DNA of 64,000 bases from JAJFUI01 sp039698035 (lineage in GTDB: Bacteria; Planctomycetota; Planctomycetia; Pirellulales; Thermoguttaceae), in assembly GCA_039698035.1 (NCBI GenBank), contig JBDKSW010000004.1:1-64000 (forward strand). The letters run 5' to 3'. Shown here in pieces: positions 1-8,470 of the stretch (position 1 is its first letter; each line of letters starts with the position of its first letter). The notes beneath the pieces are model-generated. The model saw nothing but the letters and a program-made list of their open reading frames with translations, made no database searches and was not told the origin of the DNA. The position numbers and the translations under genes were made by a program.

Positions 1-2
1 AC

Positions 3-797
3 GTCGTCGAACGTTACGCCTACACGCCCTACGGCCAGGTCCAGTATCGCGATTCGGATTGGATCGAGTACGAAGTCCAAGACTCCGCCTATTCGAACAC
101 GACCCTTTACACCGGCCGCACCCTCGATCCCGCCACCGACCTCTACTACTATAGAGCGCGGTACTACGATGCGGCACTGGAACGGTTCGTGAGTAGAGAC
201 CCCATCGGGTTTAAGGGCGGGATGAATCTGTATGGGTACGTTGGCGACATGCCACTAATCGCTACCGATCCTAGTGGCCTCATAACGCGACACGACGAGG
301 ACGCCGTGACCATAAATCAGCCGCCGGTTCGGAAACCACCGAAGGTTCCCACGGGCAAGCAGCCGGTATCCATCACCTATGTTTCAGATCGTCCTGGAGT
401 CGATTGGATGGAGGCGTGGGGCGACTTTTGGTCGTGGAATTACGATTTGGATGACCTCGACTGCTTCCAGCCGAACGAGGTCTTGAAAAAGGGGCAATGT
501 GTTGGTTCGATTTTGATAATAGCACACGGGGGCTATTCCGACAGCGCCGGCGTGCAAGAATCCGAGTTAACGATCGGGAATAATGTTGTGACCGCCTCGA
601 ACATGAAAGGCAAACAACTTGGTACTGGAATCGTCGACATGTTCAAAAACATAGTATTCTGCAAAACGTGCAGCATCGAGATTCGTGCATGCGAAATCGG
701 ACAACTAGCCGGGTTGCAAGCCGCCATCGCGAAGGCCACAGGATGCACTGTGACGCTTCACAGCGGAAAGGTTAACATTTTCGGCAATGAATGGTGA
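3..797 (+). CDS. RHS-repeat protein, C-terminal part with clan CD-like tip (5' end outside window)
   Basis: The reading frame is open from base 3 and runs off the left edge, so only the end of the gene is seen. The first ~95 residues are a typical RHS core end: ERYAYTPYGQVQYR, LYTGRTLD, YYYRARYYD, LERFVSRDPIGFKGGMNLYGYV. After the DPSG boundary comes a variable tip of ~175 residues. The tip contains IIAHGG and, about 60 residues later, IEIRACEIG, which is the His-Gly / Ala-Cys pattern of clan CD cysteine peptidases and CHAT-like domains. RHS proteins of this type usually deliver a C-terminal toxin or processing domain; that role is inferred. The tip is visibly richer in A/T than the core, as expected for exchangeable tips. 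A small membrane-protein gene follows at once and may be its partner. Confidence 0.85.
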   Translation, partial: VVERYAYTPYGQVQYRDSDWIEYEVQDSAYSNTTLYTGRTLDPATDLYYYRARYYDAALERFVSRDPIGFKGGMNLYGYVGDMPLIATDPSGLITRHDEDAVTINQPPVRKPPKVPTGKQPVSITYVSDRPGVDWMEAWGDFWSWNYDLDDLDCFQPNEVLKKGQCVGSILIIAHGGYSDSAGVQESELTIGNNVVTASNMKGKQLGTGIVDMFKNIVFCKTCSIEIRACEIGQLAGLQAAIAKATGCTVTLHSGKVNIFGNEW

Positions 798-861
798 TGC
801 AGTCTTGCACAATGTACTTTTCGGACTCCCGCGGGAGTCTGAGGATAATAGGAAACGGCAT

Positions 862-1074
862 ATGAATGAAGTGAGCAGGATATTTGACGCTGTCGTTCCA
901 GCAAGCGTTCCGATCGCGTTGTGTTTTCTGTGTGTATTGCTCTACCAAATGTACAAACGCGGCCGTATCTCGGCACCATTTGGAGATGCAGTTGGCGTCT
1001 TGTTTAGCATCGCGATTATTTTGTTGTTGCTTTGGATTGTCGCGGTCTCGATAGCCGTTATTACACCGTGTTAA
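862..1074 (+). CDS. Small two-helix membrane protein, possible partner/immunity of RHS tip 1
   Basis: Seventy residues with two hydrophobic stretches (VPIALCFLCVLLYQMY and GVLFSIAIILLLLWIVAVSIAV), so probably a two-pass inner-membrane protein. The ATG at 862 is preceded by an AGGAAAC ribosome-binding sequence. An upstream in-frame ATG at 787 would overlap the end of the RHS gene but has no good binding site. No family was recognised. Its position directly after an RHS tip suits an immunity or accessory protein, and the two later RHS cassettes also carry a small membrane-protein gene in this slot. The immunity role is inference only. Confidence 0.55.
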   Translation: MNEVSRIFDAVVPASVPIALCFLCVLLYQMYKRGRISAPFGDAVGVLFSIAIILLLLWIVAVSIAVITPC

Positions 1075-1084
1075 GGACGGAAAC

Positions 1085-1130
1085 GGTGTCACCCATAACC
1101 GCCGGGTGCCACTGCTGGCTTGTCCAGCAG
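1085..1130. repeat. Double-hairpin intergenic repeat, copy 1
   Basis: Two adjacent inverted repeats. GTGTCACCC (1086-1094) pairs with GGGTGCCAC (1104-1112) with one mismatch, and CTGCTGG (1112-1118) pairs perfectly with CCAGCAG (1124-1130) around the loop CTTGT. It lies between the small membrane-protein gene and the next RHS core. Shorter, degraded copies sharing the GCTGGCTTGTCCA core occur at about 3190 and 5351, also at RHS cassette boundaries. It looks like a REP-type element. Confidence 0.7.
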
Positions 1131-1155
1131 AGCCTGTTGGTGTAAGGTGTGGACG

Positions 1156-2601
1156 ATGATCCTTGGCAATTCGGCAACAGTCTTTCCGCGCACCTACGAT
1201 CGGGCCGGCAATATGACCGAGTCCCCTCGCCCTCCGGAGACGTGGCCAGGCGAGGGCGGTCGCACGCTCGTCTACGACGCTTGGAACCGGCTGGTCGCGG
1301 TGAACAACATCACCAGTATTTCCGTGGTCTCCAACATGGCGTATCGTTACGACGCCATGAACCGCCGCATTCGACGGACAACGATCACCGTCTACACGAC
1401 GACGTATCCGACGAGCGAATCGTTCTACGACGATTACTACGCAGGCCAACAACTGATCGAAAGCCGCATCGAAGGAGACCCTACCGAGGTGCTCCAGTAC
1501 GTCTGGTCGCCCCGTTACATCGACGCGCCCATTCTGCGCGACACCTCTGTCGTGGAACCCAACGCCGCCGAGACGCCGGACCCTCTCGCGCGTCTCGTCT
1601 ACTTGGGCGATGCGAACTACAACGTGACCGGCCTGCTGTGTTACAACTCGATGGACCACGTTTGGTATGTCGACGAACGTTACACGTACACCCCCTACGG
1701 CCAGGTCGAGTATCGCGACATCACTTGGGAGTCTTACCAGATCCAGGCGTCCGAACGTTCCAACACGACCCTCTACACCGGCCGCACCCTCGACCCCATC
1801 ACCGGCCTCTACGATTACCGCGCCCGCCATTACGACCCCGCACTGGAACGGTTCATCAATAGAGACCCAATTGGTTATAAGGGCGGAATGAATCTTTATC
1901 AATATGTCGGTGACAATCCAGTCATTCGCACAGATCCAAGCGGCGAAGACGCGCCAGTCTATCTACGGCCAATTGATATCGGGTCCGGCGTCATCGGGTC
2001 GGATTTACCGCCGTTCGCGCTTGCAATGACCGGCGGGATAACGCCTCTGCCGTATCAGGTTCCATCGCCACTCATGCCAATTAAGTGGCGAGACTGTGGC
2101 GATACTGTCACGATAATCTCAAGTAGGACGACGGCTGGGGACCTAGAAGATTGGGAGGACTCTGGCATAGGAGGGAACATATACTCCGGCGCGAGAAGCC
2201 CCGGCGACATCGCCAGCATCTTGGAGGCTCGACCACAGGAGAAGTCGGCTTGCGGCTGCATCAAGACGCTGAACCTAAGTGGTCATGGTTGGGGGGGGAC
2301 CGCGGGAATCTCCCTCGCACCCGGCGGCGCGGACGGCATTAACTCAAACACCTCCTGCAGCATACTTAACCGGATTGCCAAAACCCTGTGTAAAGATGCG
2401 ACGGTGAATCTAGAGGGTTGCCAGACAGCCTCCAATAGCCAGAGCTTACAGAGCATGGCCACCGTCTTAGGACATAAAGTGTGTGGTTGCACGGGCAACG
2501 TGAGTGGCGCAAACAAGTGCGATGGCCAGCGAATATGCGCCAACCCACCGGTAAAGTCCTCAAAAGCAAACAAGCCAGGTGATGGTTGCAATTGCAAATA
2601 G
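1156..2601 (+). CDS. Orphan RHS core with clan CD-like, Cys-rich tip 2
   Basis: RHS core (YDRAGNMT, YDAWNRLVAV, YRYDAMNRRIRR, LGDANYNVTGLL, ERYTYTPYGQVEYR, LYTGRTLDPITGLYDYRARHYD, RFINRDPIGYKGGMNLYQYV) followed after DPSG by a tip of ~220 residues. There is no signal peptide and no long N-terminal RHS barrel, so this is an orphan cassette; the homologous part begins near 1183 and the ATG at 1156 is only the nearest candidate start. The tip carries LNLSGHGWGGTAG and, ~50 residues on, VNLEGCQTASNS: a His-Gly ... Gly-Cys pair like clan CD peptidases. It also has many cysteines (CGCIKTL, VCGCTGN, CNCK at the C-terminus). Expression may depend on recombination into a full-length RHS gene upstream. 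Whether it is translated alone is uncertain. Confidence 0.7.
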   Translation: MILGNSATVFPRTYDRAGNMTESPRPPETWPGEGGRTLVYDAWNRLVAVNNITSISVVSNMAYRYDAMNRRIRRTTITVYTTTYPTSESFYDDYYAGQQLIESRIEGDPTEVLQYVWSPRYIDAPILRDTSVVEPNAAETPDPLARLVYLGDANYNVTGLLCYNSMDHVWYVDERYTYTPYGQVEYRDITWESYQIQASERSNTTLYTGRTLDPITGLYDYRARHYDPALERFINRDPIGYKGGMNLYQYVGDNPVIRTDPSGEDAPVYLRPIDIGSGVIGSDLPPFALAMTGGITPLPYQVPSPLMPIKWRDCGDTVTIISSRTTAGDLEDWEDSGIGGNIYSGARSPGDIASILEARPQEKSACGCIKTLNLSGHGWGGTAGISLAPGGADGINSNTSCSILNRIAKTLCKDATVNLEGCQTASNSQSLQSMATVLGHKVCGCTGNVSGANKCDGQRICANPPVKSSKANKPGDGCNCK

Positions 2602-2695
2602 CTTCACTTGCTCTATACTTCATAGCGCTCGAAATCGTCGGAGGCATAATGTTGCTCCGTTCGAGGCCAGTTCAACAGGTAAATAGGTAAATAGA

Positions 2696-3193
2696 ATGGA
2701 CGGCGATATTAGACACCAACAAACTCGTGGCGTGCATTCAGCGGGCATGCGTTGCTGGCACGTTATCGGTCTAGCAGTTTCCGTTGCCTTTGTTGGCGCT
2801 ACGGTCTTTTGGCTCGTGAGACGAGACAATAATAGTATGTCATTGCCAGATGTTAAACACATTGTTTCTGCATGGCTAGCGCTGGGCGTGTACCAAGAAC
2901 AGCCGCCGATAAAGTCTCAGCTTGAACGATCCAGAGTCGCCAACATTCTCGATGCACTTGAGCCCAATCGCCTCGACCAATGCCCCATGAAGTGGGTAGA
3001 AGTAGGGGAGCTTCATATTACATTGGCAAACGGCACCACCTACAGCGTTCTTCTTTACCACACAGGAGACGCTGAAGCGGCGTTTAGCGTGAGCGGTAAG
3101 TATTACCGCGGTGGATCAGACAAGAGACTGATGTCCATCCTAGAGGAGGTGAGACGCACTGACAGGGACACACACAAGGAACGACAAAAGTGA
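2696..3193 (+). CDS. Membrane-anchored small protein, possible partner of RHS tip 2
   Basis: A 165-residue protein with one N-terminal hydrophobic helix (about residues 22-41, VIGLAVSVAFVGATVFWLV) followed by positive residues and a soluble domain of ~120 residues with no recognised family. The ATG at 2696 follows a short GTAAATAG tandem; an in-frame ATG at 2747 just before the helix is possible. It sits after RHS tip 2 and ends directly at the second copy of the hairpin repeat. The place and architecture (one membrane anchor plus a probable periplasmic domain) fit an immunity or chaperone-like partner of the RHS tip, but this is inferred from context. Confidence 0.55.
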   Translation: MDGDIRHQQTRGVHSAGMRCWHVIGLAVSVAFVGATVFWLVRRDNNSMSLPDVKHIVSAWLALGVYQEQPPIKSQLERSRVANILDALEPNRLDQCPMKWVEVGELHITLANGTTYSVLLYHTGDAEAAFSVSGKYYRGGSDKRLMSILEEVRRTDRDTHKERQK

Positions 3194-3220
3194 CACCCAC
3201 AGCCGCTGGCTTGTCCATGT
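3190..3220. repeat. Intergenic hairpin repeat, degraded copy 2
   Basis: The sequence from GTGACACCC to GCTGGCTTGTCCATG matches the second part of the 1085-1130 repeat but has lost most of the pairing. It overlaps the stop region of the preceding gene and marks the start of the third RHS cassette. Confidence 0.5.
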
Positions 3221-3242
3221 CTATAGAGCACACCGTTGATTT

Positions 3243-4673
3243 GTGACAATTCAGCAGCAGTCTCTCTGGCGGCGGCGTTCCACGCGGCGAACGAGCAGAC
3301 GAGCCTTGTTACGAGCAGGCGTTACGGTCGTTTACGATCGGGCCGGCAACATGACGACGCTCGTGTCGGGCCGCACGGCCACGTACGACGCCTGGAACCG
3401 CCTCGTGAAGGTGAACGGCGCCGAGACGACGGAAGATCGCTACGACATGACGTATCGTTACGACGCCATGAATCGCCGCATTCGACGGATGACCACGCAC
3501 CTGCTGAATGCGCAATGGTACTACGACGATTACTACAGCGGCCAGCAGGTGATCGAGACTCGCAATGAGGTGGCGACCGACCGTCAGTACGTCTGGTCGC
3601 CGCGTTACATCGACGCGCCGATTCTGCGCGACCAATATCTGTCGTCCTCGTCTGGCGACGAGACGCTGCTCCCGTCCGACCGCATCTACTATCTCGGCGA
3701 TGCGAACTACAACGTGACCGGCCTGCTGTATTACAACCCAAATGCCGCCGTTTGGAACGTCGCCGAACGTTACGCCTACACGCCCTACGGCCAGGTCCAG
3801 TATCGCGATTCGGATTGGATCGAGTACGACGTCCAGGAATCCATCTATTCCAACACCGTTCTTTATACCGGCCGCACGCTCGACGTTGCCACTTCTCTCT
3901 ACTATTACCGCGCCCGGTATTATGATGCCTCCCTGGAGCGGTTCATCAGCAGAGATCCAATTGGTTATAAGGGCGGGATGAATCTTTATGAGTACTGCCG
4001 AGACAATCCGATCATCCTGACTGATCCCCTTGGGCTGGAGTCTTCTTCGGATCCGTGCAACTGTGAACATGCTTTCAAGTTCCCGGAAGAGATGTCGGCA
4101 GAAGGGAGAGCGGCGTGGATTGCACAGTGTAAGAAGCAGTGTAAGATACCGACATCGACCCCACCAGCGCAACGGCCGGCACAGCCATCTCCTGACAGCG
4201 ATGGCATTTACTACTGCGAGCGGTTGATACAACCTGACGGTCAAGGGTGCGGCGACAAGGTAGCTCGTAAGTGCAAATGGAAACACATAGACATCTACAG
4301 TGTTTATCAGGGCAAGGTTTATCACGGGGCAACAGGCGGCCAAACGGGATCGACTCCAGGTTTGCCGACGGGGCCAGATGTCACCTGCCACAAGCTCGAA
4401 CGCAAGGATTACGATTATTCTGGGGGATTGTTTCCTGTATCCCGTGAGCGAAGTCTCAAGTGGGGGGCAAATGCCAAAACACCCTGTTCCAAGGCTACCA
4501 TGGCCGATATCGTCAATTGCTTACAATCTAGAACAACAAACGTAGACCCAGGGCTGATGGAGAACTGCCAGACTGACAGCAATGATGCTCTTGCAGATTG
4601 TTGCATGAGCGGATTCATGCCCCTGACTATCATGCCTCAGTTTCCATCGGGGTGGACATTTGGTCCTTCTTAG
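3243..4673 (+). CDS. Orphan RHS core with Cys-rich tip 3
   Basis: Third RHS cassette. The core (VYDRAGNMTTL, YDAWNRLVKV, YRYDAMNRRIRRM, YYDDYYSGQQV, LGDANYNVTGLLYY, RFISRDPIGYKGGMNLYEYC) matches the first two; bases 3764-3829 are identical to 8-73. The GTG at 3243 opens the frame, but homology begins near 3330 and there is no N-terminal secretion signal, so it is probably another orphan cassette. The tip (~210 residues after DPLG) is rich in cysteine and holds KVYHGATGG and, near the end, LMENCQTDSNDALADCC. The N-C-Q-x(5)-A-L arrangement recalls papain-like NC(H/Q) tips of other RHS proteins; that likeness is weak. A membrane-anchored small protein follows. Confidence 0.7.
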   Translation: MTIQQQSLWRRRSTRRTSRRALLRAGVTVVYDRAGNMTTLVSGRTATYDAWNRLVKVNGAETTEDRYDMTYRYDAMNRRIRRMTTHLLNAQWYYDDYYSGQQVIETRNEVATDRQYVWSPRYIDAPILRDQYLSSSSGDETLLPSDRIYYLGDANYNVTGLLYYNPNAAVWNVAERYAYTPYGQVQYRDSDWIEYDVQESIYSNTVLYTGRTLDVATSLYYYRARYYDASLERFISRDPIGYKGGMNLYEYCRDNPIILTDPLGLESSSDPCNCEHAFKFPEEMSAEGRAAWIAQCKKQCKIPTSTPPAQRPAQPSPDSDGIYYCERLIQPDGQGCGDKVARKCKWKHIDIYSVYQGKVYHGATGGQTGSTPGLPTGPDVTCHKLERKDYDYSGGLFPVSRERSLKWGANAKTPCSKATMADIVNCLQSRTTNVDPGLMENCQTDSNDALADCCMSGFMPLTIMPQFPSGWTFGPS

Positions 4674-4718
4674 AAGTCGTCGACTCCTATTTTGCAGTGC
4701 CTGGAGGTATCCCAACTC

Positions 4719-5159
4719 ATGCCGCGACCTCTCATTAAGTGGGTGATGGTGGCTTTAGTCCTGTTAGCCTCCAGTGGCCTTATCGTTGTCGGCTGGGCCG
4801 TATTCGATGGAACGCGGACTTCCCTCGAAGCAGAGAGGACTAACCAAGCATATTTGTTGGTGCTTGATCTGGTGGCGGCGCATGTAGCACGCAATGGCGA
4901 ATGGCCGAAGGGTTGGGAAGATTTACAGTCAACGTCGCCGAAACGCATTGGTGGAACGTGGCGATGGCCGGAAGATGCCACCCAGGTGCAGATGCGCGTG
5001 TTTGTTGACTTTGCGATTCGTTGCGAAGACGTTGGACAGATGACCCCCGATTCATTTTGTGCAGTAACGCAAACGAATCCAAACTACGGTCCCGAAAAGG
5101 ATGCAGTTAAGCGATTGCTTAAAGAATGCCAAAAGTGCGCCGGATCAAAAGTGAAGTAG
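4719..5159 (+). CDS. Membrane-anchored small protein, possible partner of RHS tip 3
   Basis: A 146-residue protein starting at ATG 4719, chosen because GGAGGT lies at 4703-4708. One N-terminal membrane helix (WVMVALVLLASSGLIVVGWAV, about residues 7-27) is followed by a soluble domain with NGEWPKGWEDL and a C-terminal CxxC (ECQKCAG). The anchor followed by LVLDLVAAHVARNGEWP is reminiscent of pseudopilin-like anchored proteins, but the prepilin Gly-Phe/Leu-Thr-Leu-Ile-Glu motif is absent. It occupies the same slot after RHS tip 3 as the small genes after tips 1 and 2, so a partner or immunity role is inferred. Confidence 0.55.
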   Translation: MPRPLIKWVMVALVLLASSGLIVVGWAVFDGTRTSLEAERTNQAYLLVLDLVAAHVARNGEWPKGWEDLQSTSPKRIGGTWRWPEDATQVQMRVFVDFAIRCEDVGQMTPDSFCAVTQTNPNYGPEKDAVKRLLKECQKCAGSKVK

Positions 5160-5182
5160 GTTTGGTACCCCGTACCTGACAT

Positions 5183-5311
5183 AGCCAGCGCGGTCGACGA
5201 CATCCTCTCACGGTCGCCGACGATAAGAACGTGACGGTCGAGACCGCGTACACGCCGGACGGGCTGGTCGCCAAGAACGCCGGCGGGGTGACACGGACGG
5301 AAGGTGAGTGA
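5183..5311 (+). pseudogene. Remnant of an RHS repeat gene
   Basis: A short open stretch ending at TGA 5309-5311 encodes NVTVETAYTPDGLVAKNAGG, which reads like a piece of the RHS repeat barrel. There is no start codon, no core and no tip. It shows that at least one more RHS gene once extended here. Confidence 0.45.
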
Positions 5312-5350
5312 CAGTGTGCCGCTGGCATTGGCAGTGTCTGGCGGGCTGAG

Positions 5351-5385
5351 GTGCTCGCCGGGCGCCGCGGCTGGCTTGTCCAGTA
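5351..5385. repeat. Intergenic hairpin repeat, degraded copy 3
   Basis: GCGGCTGGCTTGTCCAGTAG repeats the CTGGCTTGTCCAG core of the 1085-1130 element (CTGG/CCAG pairing kept). It lies just after the RHS remnant at the end of the RHS island. Confidence 0.45.
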
Positions 5386-5851
5386 GGTGTCGTTCGGCGA
5401 GGCGCCGCTGACGATCGGCAATTTCCCGTCGAACGTTAGCGACTATGCAAACTCGCGGTTACGTGGGGACTTGGTGCTCCGGCCCGGCAAGCTGCGTGCC
5501 ACGGCCAATCAAGGCCCGGTCGACGCCGGCCGCTATTCGGACGCCTGGTCGGGCGTCGACTTGTCGATCGAGTCTGAATCCGACGAGACGATCACAGACG
5601 TTATCCCGCTTATTGACGATCAGATTGTCGCAGCCAAGCCGCGCAGACACGCGACGGGCAAACTCGTCTGCAAGGCTGGCATCGACTGTAATCTGACCGG
5701 CGGGCACATCGAACTCTTCCTATTCGTCTCTTCGTCTCGCATCGCCGCAGCCAAGTCGGCTGTGGTGAAAACGTCCGAACTTATTCGGGTCTTTGGCGAC
5801 TTCCTCTCCTTCGATGATGGGGCCGTTTCATGCAATTCCCCACGGCACGAA
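5386..5851. other. Stretch without a convincing gene
   Basis: An open frame of 173 codons (5387-5908, GTG start) crosses this stretch, but it has no ribosome-binding site, resembles no family and runs through the terminator hairpin at 5852-5888. It may be the worn end of the RHS island. No other signal was seen. Confidence 0.4.
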
Positions 5852-5888
5852 AAAACGCCCAGAGGCCGTGGGGGCCTCCGGGCGTTTT
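5852..5888 (-). terminator. Intrinsic terminator downstream of groEL
   Basis: AAAACGCCC-A-GAGGCC (5852-5867) pairs with GGCCTC-C-GGGCGTTTT (5873-5888) around GTGGG: 15 pairs with one mismatch. Read on the minus strand it is followed by a T tract, so it most likely ends groES-groEL transcripts, about 210 bases past the groEL stop. The 212 bases between hairpin and stop hold nothing recognisable. Confidence 0.75.
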
Positions 5889-6100
5889 CAGGTGCAGATC
5901 AAGGGTGATGTGGAACTTGTGAGGGACGCGCGGCGATGGCCGGCCCGATCACGTCGGGCAAACACGATGCCACGCGGTCCTCACACCAACGGCCTGCCAG
6001 AGCGAGAACCGACCGAAGCCGCCCTCACGGCAGCCCTCTCCCAGAGGGCGACGGGGACGGAATGCATGCCGGTTCCCAAGCTCCCGACTGGAGCCGCTTG

Positions 6101-7726
<1,626 letters not shown>

Positions 7727-7766
7727 GAGAATCGTACTCCTAAAGCATTTTGGTGAGTTGAGAGGC

Positions 7767-7833
7767 GGGATTAGGGATTGGGGATTCGGGATCCGATGGT
7801 CGGTCTAATCCTCAACCCCTAACCCCTAATCCC
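7767..7833. repeat. Telomere-like G-rich inverted repeat between groES and groEL
   Basis: On the plus strand GGG-ATTA-GGG-ATT-GGGG-ATTC-GGG (7767-7790) fits the canonical four-tract G-quadruplex rule. The facing arm TAATCCTCAACCCCTAACCC... (7806-7833) is an imperfect reverse complement, so the RNA could also form a long hairpin. Related elements lie at 43422-43453 and 46357-46426. Confidence 0.7.
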
Positions 7834-7840
7834 TTTGTTA

Positions 7841-8164
7841 TTATTCAATGACGGCCAGGATATCTTCCTCGCGGAGCAAGAGGAGCTCGCGGGCGCCAAT
7901 CTTGAAGTTGTCGCCGGCGTAGGTCGAGAACAGGACGCGGTCGCCCGGCTTGACCTGCAACACGCTGCGCTGGCCGTTATCGAGAATGCGGCCGTCGCCA
8001 ACGCTGACGACACGGCCGCGCGTGGGCTTATCCTTGGCCGAGTCGGGCAGAACGATGCCGCCGGCAGTCACGGTCTCGGACTCCTCGCGCTCGACGACCA
8101 CCCGGTCGCCCAGGGGTTGGAGCTTGATCTTCGCGGGGTCCGACGATTCTTTCTTCTTTGCCAT
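7841..8164 (-). CDS. groS: Co-chaperonin GroES (Hsp10)
   Basis: A 107-residue co-chaperonin that caps the GroEL ring. The core LQPLGDRVVVEREESETVTAGGIVLPDSAKDKPTRGRVVSVG contains the mobile loop (ESETVTAGGIVLPDSA), and the end has GDRVLFSTYAGDNFKIG and LLREEDILAVIE. An extra N-terminal MAKKKESSDPAK makes it about ten residues longer than E. coli GroES. GGAG precedes the start at suitable distance. It is the first gene of the groES-groEL pair. Confidence 0.97.
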   Translation of the reverse strand: MAKKKESSDPAKIKLQPLGDRVVVEREESETVTAGGIVLPDSAKDKPTRGRVVSVGDGRILDNGQRSVLQVKPGDRVLFSTYAGDNFKIGARELLLLREEDILAVIE

Positions 8165-8470
8165 ACCAGGTTATCTCCAATGAACTCCAAAGGGATGGTT
8201 GTCTGCCAAACAGGCGCGCAAGACGAAGTGGCCCTGAAGGAAAGCAATCGGCGCGCCAAAACGGGCCGCGAAGCCTAAGATATGGACTGTAAATGTGTTA
8301 GGACGCCACCCCAGGCGGCGGCCACTCGGCCCCAACCTGCCAAACTGGCAGACGCGCGTTGACGCTGGCTGCCGTGCGGCCTAGTTTTGAGTGGTCGAGG
8401 CCCGCGGCCGTCGTGCGTCTGCGCGACGACTTGGCTTCGGCCTGCGCTCGAGCCAAAACGAGGAAATAAC
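8165..8470. other. Divergent intergenic region upstream of groES
   Basis: About 300 bases between groES (minus) and the secreted protein gene at 8471 (plus). No CIRCE inverted repeat (TTAGCACTC-N9-GAGTGCTAA), no convincing -35/-10 pair and no ORF with a binding site were seen. Confidence 0.4.

Noticed and set aside
772..1902. 376-codon minus-strand frame over the RHS2 core
   Set aside because: Antisense of RHS sequence; similar antisense frames appear over RHS3 (3309-4391), which shows they follow from core codon use.
5387..5908. 173-codon plus-strand frame after the RHS remnant
   Set aside because: GTG start without ribosome-binding site, no family likeness, and it runs through the terminator hairpin at 5852-5888.
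8165..8290. CIRCE/HrcA operator upstream of groES
   Set aside because: Neither TTAGCACTC nor its inverted partner GAGTGCTAA was found.
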